This document shows, in pieces, positions 26,024-34,963 of a stretch of 64,000 bases of DNA. Positions within the stretch are counted from its first letter, which is position 1. Each line of letters starts with the position of its first letter. The notes under the pieces are model-generated. The model saw only the letters and a list, made by a program, of their open reading frames with translations, searched no databases and had not been told where the DNA came from. The position numbers and the translations under genes were made by a program. Origin of the DNA: Streptomyces sp. HUAS YS2 (GTDB lineage: Bacteria; Actinomycetota; Actinomycetes; Streptomycetales; Streptomycetaceae); contig NZ_CP137573.1 in the NCBI RefSeq assembly GCF_033343995.1, positions 2,198,501 through 2,262,500 on the forward strand, written 5' to 3'.

Positions 26024-28051
26024 ATGTCCACCATCATTCCTCGTCCCGGAAGGGTGCGCGGAGCAGGTCGGCGCGGCGGACGCGCCTCGGTCGCGCTCGT
26101 CGCGGGCCTGTCCCTGTCGCTGATCCTGGGCCTGCCCGGGAGCGCTGCGGCCGCACCGGGCGATCTGGACTCCACCTTCAGCGGCGACGGCAAGATCACC
26201 ATCAACGTCGCCAACGCCGAATTCAATTCGGATGTGCTCGTCCAGGCGGACGGCAAGATCGTCACGCTCGGCAGCGGCTCCAACTTCGAGGAGCCGAACG
26301 ACTTCATCCTCGTACGACACAACGCCGACGGCACCCTGGACACCACATTCGGCGACGGTGACGGCGTCCTGTTCACCGACTTCGACTCGGGCAGCCAGGA
26401 CGATGCCCTGGCGCTGGTGCAGGACGGCGACGGCAAGCTCGTCGTGGTGGGCAGCACCGCGGCGGTGACAGGCACCGACCTGCCGCAGGTCGCGATGGCC
26501 CGCTACAACACGAACGGCTCCTTGGACACCACCTTCGGCGGTGACGGCAAGGTCGTCACCGACTTCGGACAGACCGAAAGATCCGTGGCGAACACGGTGA
26601 TCATGGGGACCGACGGCAGGATCATCATCGGCGGCTCCCTGGGCGGCAACGCGATGGTGGCCGCCTTCACCCCCACCGGTAACCCCGAGGCTCCTTGGGG
26701 CGACGACAACTCGGGCAAGACCGTCTTCACGTACGCGGGCGGCAACTCGGCGATCTACGACCTGACGCCGTCCGGCGGCGACGCGTACCTCGCGGCCGGC
26801 CGCAGCCCCGCCGGCTTCGGGCTCATGCGCTTCTTCCAGGAGTTCGGCGGCACGGACACGACGTTCGGCGACAACGGCAAGGTGGCCACCCCGTTCGGCA
26901 ACGAGATCCGGAGCGTCGAGCAGGTGGTCGGCGGGTTCGTCGCCGCAGGATCCAGCGGCGACGGGACGGGTTCCCGCTTCGCCGTGGCCCGCTACGACGG
27001 GGACGGGAATCTGGACACGGCCTTCGGCGGCGGTGACGGCACCGTGACCACCGCCTTCGGCGCGAACAGCGCCATCGCACACGACATGGCCACCCAGGCG
27101 GACGGGAAGATCGTCGTCGTGGGCGGCGCCGCCCTCGACTTCGCCCTCGCCCGCTACAACACGGACGGCTCCCTGGACACCACCTTCAGCGGCGACGGCC
27201 TGGTGACCACGGACTTCTCGACCTTCTTCGACGAGGCCTACGCCGTGGCGCTGCAGTCCGACGGCAAGATCGTCGTGTCCGGCCAGGACGGCGACGACCA
27301 GGCCGTGGCGCGCTACCGGATCGACAACACCCCGCCGCCGGCCACGGTCGACCTCGCGGTGACCAAGACCGGTCCCGCCACCGTGAGTCTGGGTGACAGC
27401 GCGACGTACACGATCCGGGTGACGAACAACAGCACCACCACCACGGCGACCGCGGTCTCGATCTCCGACACGCTCACCGGCGGGTCCGGAACGATCCTGT
27501 CGGCCACGGCGAGCCAGGGCGGTCCCTGCACCGTGAACCCGACCACCATGACCTGCCGGCTCGGGAATCTCGCTCCCGGTGCCTCCGCCACCGTCACCGT
27601 CGTGGCCGAACCCCGTGCCACCGGCACGCTGACCGACTGGGTCGCCACCGCGGCCGTCGAGACCGACCCCAACCCGGCCAACAACAACGCCAACGCCGCC
27701 ACCACCGTCAACAACTCCCGCGGCTGCACCATCGTCGGCACCAGCAACTTCGAGACGATCAACGGCACCGCCGGCAACGACGTGATCTGCGCCCTCAGCG
27801 GCAACGACACCGTCTACGGCAACGCCGGGAACGACACGGTCTACGGCGGCGCCGGCAACGACTACATCAGCGGCGGCCTCGGCACCGACCGGCTCTTCGG
27901 CCAGGCCGGCAACGACTGGCTCGCCGGCGAGAGCGGCAACGACAACCTCAACTCCCAGGACGGCGTCGGCGCCAACGACGCCGTCGACGGCGGCGCCGGC
28001 CTCGACACCTGCACCACCGACGCCAACGACTACCGCTACAACTGCCCGTAG
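26024..28051 (+). CDS. secreted mosaic protein: delta-60 repeats, DUF11 domain, RTX-type calcium repeats
   Basis: A 675-residue exported protein. The Arg-rich signal peptide ends near AAAAPGDLDSTF. Residues about 45-430 hold at least six delta-60 repeats with the recurring pattern LDTTFGGDGKV-TDF, often spaced by QADGKIVV (a beta-propeller-like fold). A DUF11 adhesin-like beta domain follows (VDLAVTKTGPATVSLGDSA, about 445-550). The C-terminus (about 570-675) has RTX nonapeptide-like repeats such as GNDTVYGNAGNDTVYGGAGND and a cysteine pair. The ATG follows GGAGAGG. No type I secretion genes are nearby, so Sec export is expected. It is probably a calcium-binding surface or matrix protein. Confidence 0.85.
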   Translation: MSTIIPRPGRVRGAGRRGGRASVALVAGLSLSLILGLPGSAAAAPGDLDSTFSGDGKITINVANAEFNSDVLVQADGKIVTLGSGSNFEEPNDFILVRHNADGTLDTTFGDGDGVLFTDFDSGSQDDALALVQDGDGKLVVVGSTAAVTGTDLPQVAMARYNTNGSLDTTFGGDGKVVTDFGQTERSVANTVIMGTDGRIIIGGSLGGNAMVAAFTPTGNPEAPWGDDNSGKTVFTYAGGNSAIYDLTPSGGDAYLAAGRSPAGFGLMRFFQEFGGTDTTFGDNGKVATPFGNEIRSVEQVVGGFVAAGSSGDGTGSRFAVARYDGDGNLDTAFGGGDGTVTTAFGANSAIAHDMATQADGKIVVVGGAALDFALARYNTDGSLDTTFSGDGLVTTDFSTFFDEAYAVALQSDGKIVVSGQDGDDQAVARYRIDNTPPPATVDLAVTKTGPATVSLGDSATYTIRVTNNSTTTTATAVSISDTLTGGSGTILSATASQGGPCTVNPTTMTCRLGNLAPGASATVTVVAEPRATGTLTDWVATAAVETDPNPANNNANAATTVNNSRGCTIVGTSNFETINGTAGNDVICALSGNDTVYGNAGNDTVYGGAGNDYISGGLGTDRLFGQAGNDWLAGESGNDNLNSQDGVGANDAVDGGAGLDTCTTDANDYRYNCP

Positions 28052-28189
28052 GTCCCCGACGAGATAGCCCCGAAGCACCCACACGAGCCGAGCGCCGTGG
28101 CCCGCGCACACCCCGCAGGCCACGGCGCTCCGTCGTGCGCGCCGCCGACGGTCCACGCCGGCCGCCCGCCGCGACCTATCCTTCCTGGC

Positions 28190-29395
28190 ATGGCCCTCCC
28201 CTCCCGTCTGCGCGGCGGCCGCCTGTCCCCACGCGCGGCCGACGCCGTCGTGGCCGTGGTCGTGGCGCTGATCGTGGTGGTCTGGACGCTGATCCAGAGC
28301 CGGCACCAGAGCGAGCCCACGTCCCACACCGTCTACGGCTGGCTGCTGATCGCCGTCGGCTGCGGGGCCCTGTTCTTCCGCCGCCGGATGCCCGTCACGG
28401 TCGCCGTCGTGACCCTGCTGGCCTGCGCGGTCTACTACCCGCTGAGCGTGTACGACGGGCCGCTGATGATCGCCTTCGCGATCGCGCTCTACACCACGGC
28501 CGCCGAGGGCCGGTTCGCCGCGGCCGTCGCGCTCGCCGCCGTCACACTGCTCGCCGTCGGGCTCGGCGAGATCCGCCAGCAGCCCGGTCACCGGCAGATC
28601 GACGACACCTCACTGGCGATGCTGGCGGGCTGGCTGATCAGCCTGGTCGCGATCGGCCGCGCGCAGCGCACCCGGACCGCGTATCTGCACGAAGTGGCGC
28701 AGCGGGCCCTGGCCGCCGAGCGCGAACAGCAGGCGCGGGCCCGGCAGAGCGCGACGGAGGAGCGGCTGCGGATCGCCCGTGAGGTGCACGACGTGCTCGG
28801 GCACAGCATCAGCCTGATCAACGTCCAGGCGGGCGCGGTGCTGCACCGGCTGAGCAAGAAGCCGGAGCCGGAGGTCGCGCTGGCCGCCGCCGAGGAGGCG
28901 CTGGAGGCGGTCAAGGCCACGAGCAAGGACGCGCTGCGAGAACTGCGGGCCACGCTCGGCGTGCTGCGGCAGGCCGACGAGGCCGCGCCGACCTCGCCCG
29001 CGTCCGGCCTCGGACTCCTCGACGAGCTGGTGGGGCGGGCCGGGGCCGCCGGACTGGACGTACGGACCCGGGTGGAGGGGACACCGGTACCGCTGCCGCC
29101 GCCGCTGGATCTCGCCGCGTACAGGATCGTGCAGGAGTCGCTCACCAACGTCACCCGGCACTCCGGGGCCCGTTCGGCGCTGGTGACGATGGACTGGGGG
29201 CCGCGCGAACTGCGGCTGCGGATCGACGACGACGGCGAGGGCGCTCCGGAGGACCGGCCGCTGGGCAGCGGCATCCGGGGAATGGCCGAACGCGCCCGTG
29301 CCTTCGGCGGCGAACTGACCGCCGCGAACACCACCGACGGCTTCCGGGTGGACGCCCGACTGCCGCTCACTGTTTCCGAGGGGGACCTTCGATGA
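28190..29395 (+). CDS. NarL-type sensor histidine kinase (HisKA_3)
   Basis: A 401-residue kinase. Four to five membrane helices occupy residues about 18-165 (for example AVVAVVVALIVVVWTLIQS) with no large extracellular domain, so it probably senses a membrane or internal signal. A cytoplasmic coiled stretch leads to the HisKA_3 box REVHDVLGHSISLINVQAG, with His about 200. The ATPase domain shows LTNVTRHSGA, IDDDGEG and GSGIRGMAERA. The stop codon overlaps the start of the response regulator (ATGA), so the pair is co-expressed. The signal is unknown. Confidence 0.88.
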   Translation: MALPSRLRGGRLSPRAADAVVAVVVALIVVVWTLIQSRHQSEPTSHTVYGWLLIAVGCGALFFRRRMPVTVAVVTLLACAVYYPLSVYDGPLMIAFAIALYTTAAEGRFAAAVALAAVTLLAVGLGEIRQQPGHRQIDDTSLAMLAGWLISLVAIGRAQRTRTAYLHEVAQRALAAEREQQARARQSATEERLRIAREVHDVLGHSISLINVQAGAVLHRLSKKPEPEVALAAAEEALEAVKATSKDALRELRATLGVLRQADEAAPTSPASGLGLLDELVGRAGAAGLDVRTRVEGTPVPLPPPLDLAAYRIVQESLTNVTRHSGARSALVTMDWGPRELRLRIDDDGEGAPEDRPLGSGIRGMAERARAFGGELTAANTTDGFRVDARLPLTVSEGDLR

Positions 29396-30057
29396 TCCGT
29401 GTCGTGCTCGCCGACGACCAGACGCTCGTCCGGGCCGGATTCCGTTCCATCCTGGCCGGCGAGGACGACATCGACGTGGTCGGGGAGGCGGCGGACGGCG
29501 AGCAGGCGGTCGCGCTCGCCCGCGAACTGCGCCCGGACGTGGTTCTGATGGACATCCGGATGCCGGGGCTCGACGGTCTGGAGGCGACCCGCCGGATCAC
29601 CGAGGACGCCCGGCTCGACGGGGTCCGGGTGGTCATCCTGACCACCTTCGACGTGGACGACTACGTGTACGGGGCGCTGCGGGCCGGTGCGTCCGGGTTC
29701 CTGGTGAAGGACACCGAGCCGATGGAACTGCTGCACGGCGTACGGGTGGTGGCGCGCGGTGACGCGCTGATCGCGCCGGGCGTCACGCGCCGGCTGATCG
29801 CCGAGTTCGCGGGGCGCGCGAAGCAGCCCGACCCGAGTCCGCGGCTGAACGCCCTCACCGAGCGCGAGCGGGAGGTGATGGGCCTGGTCGGGGCGGGTCT
29901 GACGAACGACGAGATCGCCCAGCGGCTCGTGCTCTCCCCCGCCACGGCGAAGACGCACGTCAGCCGGATCATGACGAAGCTGGACGTCCGCGACCGGGCT
30001 CAGCTGGTGATCCTGGCGTACGAGTCGGGGATGATCACGCCGGGCTGGCTGGCCTGA
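29392..30057 (+). CDS. NarL/LuxR-family response regulator
   Basis: A 221-residue regulator paired with the preceding kinase. The receiver has DD at 8-9, phospho-acceptor Asp54 in VLMDIRMPG, Thr in ILTTFD and Lys in LVKDTE. The LuxR-type helix-turn-helix is LTEREREVMGLVGAG followed by TNDEIAQRLVLSPATAKTHV. Adjacent downstream are the bd-like oxidase genes on the same strand after a 142-bp gap, which makes them candidate targets, but this is only positional inference. Confidence 0.9.
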   Translation: MIRVVLADDQTLVRAGFRSILAGEDDIDVVGEAADGEQAVALARELRPDVVLMDIRMPGLDGLEATRRITEDARLDGVRVVILTTFDVDDYVYGALRAGASGFLVKDTEPMELLHGVRVVARGDALIAPGVTRRLIAEFAGRAKQPDPSPRLNALTEREREVMGLVGAGLTNDEIAQRLVLSPATAKTHVSRIMTKLDVRDRAQLVILAYESGMITPGWLA

Positions 30058-30199
30058 CCAGAAGCCACCCCTAGGGGCCGGGGGCCCGTGTCCGCAACCC
30101 GCGGGGTACGCCGGCGGGCGGGGTCACAACTTGTGGGGTAGACCCGCTGACCACCGCGGGCCGACGCCTGCTCCATAGGCGTAAGCCGACGCTGTCGGG

Positions 30200-31486
30200 G
30201 TGAATGACGACGTCCTCGATCTCGCGCGGCTGCAGTTCGCCCTCACCGCGGGCGGCCACTTCCTCTTCGTCGCCCTCACCCTGGGGCTCGCGACGGTGGT
30301 GGCCGTCCTGCAGACCAGGGCCACCTTCGGCGGCCGGGCGATCGACGCCCGCCTTGTGCGCTTCTGGGGCCGGTTGTACGTGATCAACTACGCGGTCGGC
30401 ATCGTCACGGGCATCGTGATGGAGTTCCAGTTCGGGATGAGCTGGAGCGGGCTGACGCACTACGCGGGCAACGTCTTCGGGGCCTCGCTCGCGGTGGAGA
30501 CGATCGTCGCGTTCTTCGTCGAGTCGACCTTCCTCGGCCTGTGGATCTTCGGCTGGCACCGCTTCGACAAGTGGGTACACCTCGCGATGATCTGGGTGGT
30601 GACGCTGACCGCGTATCTGTCGGCGTACTGGATCCTCGTCTCGAACGGCTTCCTCAACCATCCGGTGGGACACCGGACCGAGGGCGGGAAGCTCGTCCTG
30701 GACGACCCGGTGGCGGTGCTCACCAACCCGTCGGCGCTGCTGGCGTTCGGGCACATCGCGGGCGGGGCGCTGCTGACCGCGGGCTTCTTCGTCGCCGGGG
30801 TGAGCGCGTACCACCTGTTCCGGCGCACGCCCGAGTGGGAGTTCTTCGGGCGCAGTCTGCGGATCGGGGTTTACCTGTCCGTGCCCGCGCTGATGGTGAC
30901 GGCGACGCTGGGCGGGCTGCAGTTCTCCGTGCTCCGCGACTTCCAGCCCATGAAGTCGGCCGTTTTCAGCGCCCAGGCGGCCGAGATCGCGCAGATCCAG
31001 GCCGACATGGTCGCCCGGTTCGGTCCCGGCGACTACGTGCCCTCCGAGGCGTGGACCCGCGGCGGCGGTCTGGTGATGCTGATCGCCTTCGCGCTGATGA
31101 TGTACCTGAGCCTCGGCGGGGCGGTCCTGGCCTGCTTCAAGAAGGCCGTGTACCGCTTCCGGCTCTGGCACCTCCTGCTGATGGCCGCGGTACCTCTGCC
31201 GTACCTCGCGATGATCGGCGGCTGGGTGTTCCGGGAGGCCGGCCGGCAGCCCTGGGTCGTGTACGGGCTGCTGCGCACCGAGGACGCCGTCTCGGACCTC
31301 TCCCCCGGCACGATGCGCGCCTCGCTGATCGTCTTCACCACCCTCTTCGCGCTGCTCGCCGTGCTCAACACCTGGCTGCTGGCCCGGCACGCCCGCCGCG
31401 GCCCGGTCGAATCCGGCCTCGGCCACGACGACCGCACGGAACCCGACGACGACCCCGCCGAGGCCCTGCCCGCCGCGCGCTACTGA
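30200..31486 (+). CDS. compact cytochrome bd-like quinol oxidase subunit I
   Basis: A 428-residue membrane protein of the CydA superfamily. Heme ligands align: His20 in GGHFLFV, His about 185 in AFGHIAGG and Met about 293 in GLVMLIAF. The conserved acidic pair of the proton path is present as AVETIVAFFVEST (Glu100, Glu108), and GRQPW is retained. The Q-loop, about 140 residues in E. coli CydA, is cut to about 45, and the GDxS/Lys/Glu quinol-binding signature is missing, so the electron donor may differ. The GTG at 30200 has only a weak ribosome-binding site (GGGG). Subunit II follows 12 bp after the stop; no cydCD is nearby. Confidence 0.82.
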   Translation: MNDDVLDLARLQFALTAGGHFLFVALTLGLATVVAVLQTRATFGGRAIDARLVRFWGRLYVINYAVGIVTGIVMEFQFGMSWSGLTHYAGNVFGASLAVETIVAFFVESTFLGLWIFGWHRFDKWVHLAMIWVVTLTAYLSAYWILVSNGFLNHPVGHRTEGGKLVLDDPVAVLTNPSALLAFGHIAGGALLTAGFFVAGVSAYHLFRRTPEWEFFGRSLRIGVYLSVPALMVTATLGGLQFSVLRDFQPMKSAVFSAQAAEIAQIQADMVARFGPGDYVPSEAWTRGGGLVMLIAFALMMYLSLGGAVLACFKKAVYRFRLWHLLLMAAVPLPYLAMIGGWVFREAGRQPWVVYGLLRTEDAVSDLSPGTMRASLIVFTTLFALLAVLNTWLLARHARRGPVESGLGHDDRTEPDDDPAEALPAARY

Positions 31487-31498
31487 GGAGCGACCACC

Positions 31499-32263
31499 GT
31501 GGACACCCTTGCCCTCGCCCTGCTCGCCTTCTTCGCCACCGGCTACTTCGTGCTGGCCGGCGCGGACATCGGGGCCGGGATGCTCACCCCGTACCTGGGC
31601 CGCACGAGCCGTGAACGGCGGCTGGTCCTCGCCTCGTTCGCGCCGTTCTTCCTCGGCAACGAGGTGTGGCTGATCGCCACCGCCGGCGTTCTGGTCGGCT
31701 GCTTCCCCGACCTGGAGGGGGAACTGCTGACCGGGCAGTTCCCGGTCCTCGTCGCCCTGCTCACCGGCTGGATCGTCCGCGACGCCGGCCTGTGGTCGCG
31801 GGGGCGCGGCCCCGGCCCGCGCTGGCGCGCGTTCTGCGACGGGGCGGTGGTGTGCGGCAGCTGGACGGTCGCCCTGGCCTGGGGGTGGCTGCTGTCCGGG
31901 CCGCTCACCGGCACGCCGTACGCCCCGGCGGGCGGCGCCGTCGCCGGCGTCACCGCCCTGGCCACGGCCGCACTGTTCGCCGCGCACGGCCTCGGCTTCG
32001 CGACCCTCCGGCTGACCGGCACACCGTACGAGCGGGCCCGCCGGCTCGTCGGGCGGACCCGCTCCTGGCAGTCGTTCGCGTTCACCGGGGTCCTGATGGC
32101 CGCGCTGCCCGTGGCGGCCGGGCTGTCGCTGCCGCTGGCCGCCGAGGCGGCCGACGGGACGACGCTCGCGGTGCTCGTGCCCGCGCTGCTGGTCGTCACC
32201 CCGCTGCTGGTCGCCGCCCAGGCCTGGACCTGGTGGACCTTCCGGCACCGAGTCGCGCGCTGA
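31499..32263 (+). CDS. compact cytochrome bd-like oxidase subunit II
   Basis: A 254-residue membrane protein with about seven hydrophobic helices. The N-terminus FFATGYFVLAGADIGAGML matches the CydB signature GFDxGxGML, keeping the buried Asp thought to act in proton transfer. FLGNEVWLIATAGVL is the next conserved block. Typical CydB is 330-380 residues, so this is a shortened form, in line with the shortened partner. GAGGAG precedes the GTG start, 12 bp after the subunit I stop, so the two are co-translated. Confidence 0.78.
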   Translation: MDTLALALLAFFATGYFVLAGADIGAGMLTPYLGRTSRERRLVLASFAPFFLGNEVWLIATAGVLVGCFPDLEGELLTGQFPVLVALLTGWIVRDAGLWSRGRGPGPRWRAFCDGAVVCGSWTVALAWGWLLSGPLTGTPYAPAGGAVAGVTALATAALFAAHGLGFATLRLTGTPYERARRLVGRTRSWQSFAFTGVLMAALPVAAGLSLPLAAEAADGTTLAVLVPALLVVTPLLVAAQAWTWWTFRHRVAR

Positions 32264-32296
32264 GCACGCGTGCGGAAGGGGCCGGGGGCGGCCACG

Positions 32297-33643
32297 TCAC
32301 GCGTCGTCGTCCGCGGCCGACGCCTCCTCCTCCCTCTTGTGGTGCAGGGCATGCTGGAGTCGGGCGACGACCGCCTGGCCGTACCGCCGGTGGCCGTGCA
32401 CCCGCGGGTCGTCCGTGACGTCGTAGCGCTTCACGTACGCGCCGAGGAACGCCTGGAGGGTCGCCACCGCCGGGATGGCGATCAGCGCACCGACCGCGCC
32501 GAGCAGTGCCGTGCCGGCGACGACCGAGCCGAAGGCGACGGCGGGGTGGATGTCGACGGTCTTGGAGGTCAGCTTGGGCTGCAGGACGTAGTTCTCGAAC
32601 TGCTGGTACAGCACCACGAAGGCGAGCACCCACACCGCGTACCAGGGGTTCACGGTGAACGCGATCAGCATCGGCAGCGCGCCCGCCAGGTAGGTACCGA
32701 TGGTCGGGATGAACTGCGAGACCAGGCCGACCCAGACGGCGAGCGCGGGTGCGTACGGCACGCCCAGGATCTCCAGCAGGACGAAGTGCGCGACGCCGGA
32801 GATCAGCGCCATCAGGCCGCGCGAGTAGAGGTAGCCGCCGGTCTTGTCGACCGCGATCTCCCAGGCGCGCAGCACCTCGGCCTGCCGGGCCGGGGGCAGC
32901 ACCGAGCAGAGCGCGCGGCGCAGCCGGGGGCCGTCGGCGGCGAAGTAGAACGAGAACAGGAAGATCGTCAGCAGCCGGAAGAGCCCGCCCAGGACGGTGG
33001 CCGAGACGTCGAGGACGCCGGTCGCGCTGTTCTGGACGTACTTCCGCAGCGTCTCCGAGCGCAGCACGCTGTCCTGGACCTCGACCCGGGACAGCTCGGT
33101 GTGGAAGGTCTGGTTGATCCAGTTGATCAAGGAGTCGAGGTACTGCGGGAAGTCCTCGACCATGTCGACGATCTGGCCCGCCAGCATGGAGCCGAGCAGC
33201 ACGACGAAGCCGATGCCGACGACCGCCACGCCGAGGAAGACGAAGAAGGTGGCGAGTCCGCGCCGCATGCCGCGGGCCGCCATGCGCCCGACCGCGGGCT
33301 CTATGGCGAGGGCGAGGAAGAAGGCGATCAGGACGTTGACCAGCAGCCCGACGAGCTGGTGGAAGGCCCAGCTGCCGAGCTGGAAGCAGGCGTAGAGCGC
33401 GAGGCCGAGCAGCATGGCCCGCGGCAGCCAGCGCGGCATTCGCGCGGGGGCTGCGGTGCCGTCCCCCGCCTGTCTGGGGCCGGCGACGGTGGGGCCGGGG
33501 ACGGCGGCGGTGCCGGGAGCGGTCGCAGGGACGGCAGCGTTCTCGGCGCTGTTCGCCGCAGCGTTCTCGGCGCTCTTCTCCGGGGTCTGTCGGTCGGTCT
33601 GGTCGGTCTCGTCAGTCGGGGCCACCCCGCCAGTCTCGCGCAC
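32297..33643 (-). CDS. AI-2E-family (UPF0118/PerM) membrane permease
   Basis: A 448-residue membrane protein. Cytoplasmic N-terminal 70 residues are Ala/Pro/Thr-rich and disordered. The core shows LAIEPAVGRMAARGMRRGLA, the conserved GLVSQFIPTIGTYLAGALPM and a re-entrant region near PKLTSKTVDIHPAVAF, which are standard for this family. Members export varied small molecules or ions; AI-2 transport has not been shown for most, so the substrate is unknown. The GTG at 33643 is preceded by GGAGG at 12 nt; a GTG six codons further in is an alternative. It is downstream of the DUF3046 gene on the same strand. Confidence 0.82.
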   Translation of the reverse strand: MRETGGVAPTDETDQTDRQTPEKSAENAAANSAENAAVPATAPGTAAVPGPTVAGPRQAGDGTAAPARMPRWLPRAMLLGLALYACFQLGSWAFHQLVGLLVNVLIAFFLALAIEPAVGRMAARGMRRGLATFFVFLGVAVVGIGFVVLLGSMLAGQIVDMVEDFPQYLDSLINWINQTFHTELSRVEVQDSVLRSETLRKYVQNSATGVLDVSATVLGGLFRLLTIFLFSFYFAADGPRLRRALCSVLPPARQAEVLRAWEIAVDKTGGYLYSRGLMALISGVAHFVLLEILGVPYAPALAVWVGLVSQFIPTIGTYLAGALPMLIAFTVNPWYAVWVLAFVVLYQQFENYVLQPKLTSKTVDIHPAVAFGSVVAGTALLGAVGALIAIPAVATLQAFLGAYVKRYDVTDDPRVHGHRRYGQAVVARLQHALHHKREEEASAADDDA

Positions 33644-33686
33644 CGTGCGGACAAACCTCCGCCGCCCCCGCGCCCCGCCCGTGCGG

Positions 33687-33881
33687 TCAGCGCTTGTCGG
33701 CGGGGATGTTCACAGCGGCGCAGACCGCGCGCCAGACGTCCTTCGTCTCCCAGCCGGCGTCCAGTGCCTCACGCACCGTACGGCCGCCCAGCTCCGCCAT
33801 CACATGGTCCCGCGCGAAGGAGTCGGCGTACGACTCACCGAAGTGGTCGGCCATCCGTTCCCAGAAAATCGTCAACCGCAT
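33687..33881 (-). CDS. DUF3046 protein
   Basis: A 64-residue helical protein, MRLTIFWERMADHFGESYAD followed by ARDHVMAELGGRTVREAL. This family is conserved in actinobacteria, usually very close to recA (for example Rv2738c next to recA in M. tuberculosis). Here about 8 kb of other genes separates it from recA. The ATG at 33881 is chosen because the family begins exactly with MRLT. Function is not known. Confidence 0.88.
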   Translation of the reverse strand: MRLTIFWERMADHFGESYADSFARDHVMAELGGRTVREALDAGWETKDVWRAVCAAVNIPADKR

Positions 33882-33961
33882 GCCACCAGTATCCCGCTCC
33901 TGAGAGTGCAGCCGGGTCGGGTACGGGGTCGGAAGGGCCGGATACGTCCTACCGTCGGACC

Positions 33962-34915
33962 ATGGCTGGAAATCCTTCCGCATCTTCCCTCGGCGCTTCG
34001 CTCGGCACTCCCCTCGGCACCCCGCTCGCCCGTGCCGAGCAGTTCGTCCTGCTGACCGCCCGCGTGCTCGAACAGCGGCGGTTCGCCTACCACTTCCTGC
34101 GCGGCGGCGCCGAGCCCGTCGAGGCCGCGCTCACCGCCTACCTCAACGAGGACGGCGGCTACGGCCACGCCCTCGAACCCGATCTGCGCGGCCCGGTCAG
34201 CCAGCCGCTGCACACCGCGCACGCGCTGCGGGTGCTGGACTCCGTCGGACGCTGCGGAGGGCTGCGGGTCGAACGGATCTGCCGCTACCTCACCGACGTG
34301 TCCACCCACGACGGGGCGCTCCCCGCGGTCCACCCGTCCCAGCGCGGCTACCCGACGGCTCCCTTCGTCCCGGTCGTCGACCACCCGCCGAGCGAGCTGC
34401 TCGCCACCGGGCCGGTGGTCGGACTGCTGCACCGCAACCAGGTGTGGCACGCGTGGCTGTTCCGCGCCACGGACTTCTGCTGGGCCGCCGTCGAGAACCT
34501 GAGTTCCTCCCATCCGTACGAAGTACAGGCCGCGGTCGCCTTCCTGGACGGCGTCCCGGACCGCTCCCGCGCCGAGAAGGCGGCCGACCGGCTGGGCCGG
34601 CTGGTCCGAGAGCAGCGCCTCGTGGTCCTGGACCCGGAGCGCCCGGAGGCGTACCCCGTGGCACCGGGGTACGCGCCGGGCGAGCACCACTACCCGTACG
34701 ACTACGCGCGGGTGCCGGACTCGCTCGCCCGGCAGTGGTTCACGGACGAGGAGATGGCCCGCTCGCTCGACCATCTGGAGGCGGCGCAGCGCGAGGACGG
34801 CGGCTGGCCGCTGCTCTGGCGCGAGTGGGCGCCCGGCCCGTCCCTGGAGTGGCGGCCGGTGGTGACGATCGAGGCGCTGCGCACCCTGCGGGCGCACGGG
34901 CGGAAGATCGACTGA
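33962..34915 (+). CDS. toroid-fold (prenyltransferase/squalene-cyclase-like) hypothetical protein
   Basis: A 317-residue protein with alpha/alpha-toroid repeat features: YLNEDGGYGHALEPDLRGPV near residue 60 and QREDGGWPLLWREWAPGP near 280, the QxxDGGW-type motifs of terpene cyclases and prenyltransferase beta subunits. The acidic DxDD motif of class II cyclases is not seen, so catalysis as a cyclase is doubtful. It stands alone between divergent DUF3046 and convergent azlD. Role unknown. Confidence 0.7.
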   Translation: MAGNPSASSLGASLGTPLGTPLARAEQFVLLTARVLEQRRFAYHFLRGGAEPVEAALTAYLNEDGGYGHALEPDLRGPVSQPLHTAHALRVLDSVGRCGGLRVERICRYLTDVSTHDGALPAVHPSQRGYPTAPFVPVVDHPPSELLATGPVVGLLHRNQVWHAWLFRATDFCWAAVENLSSSHPYEVQAAVAFLDGVPDRSRAEKAADRLGRLVREQRLVVLDPERPEAYPVAPGYAPGEHHYPYDYARVPDSLARQWFTDEEMARSLDHLEAAQREDGGWPLLWREWAPGPSLEWRPVVTIEALRTLRAHGRKID

Positions 34916-34938
34916 GCCGGCCGGTCCCCGGTGCGGTG

Positions 34939-34963
34939 CGGGCCCTCAGCCGCCGAGGGCCCG
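34939..34963. terminator. bidirectional terminator overlapping the end of azlD
   Basis: Arms CGGGCCCTC (34939-34947) and GAGGGCCCG (34955-34963) with a 7-nt loop lie between convergent genes. The stem includes the last codons of azlD. Confidence 0.75.

Noticed and set aside
30125..30135. CACAA-C-TTGTG palindrome upstream of the bd-like oxidase, considered as a Rex operator
   Set aside because: The Rex site of Streptomyces is TGTGAAC-N2-GTTCACA-like and longer; this 11-bp palindrome lacks the AAC/GTT core and could be chance.
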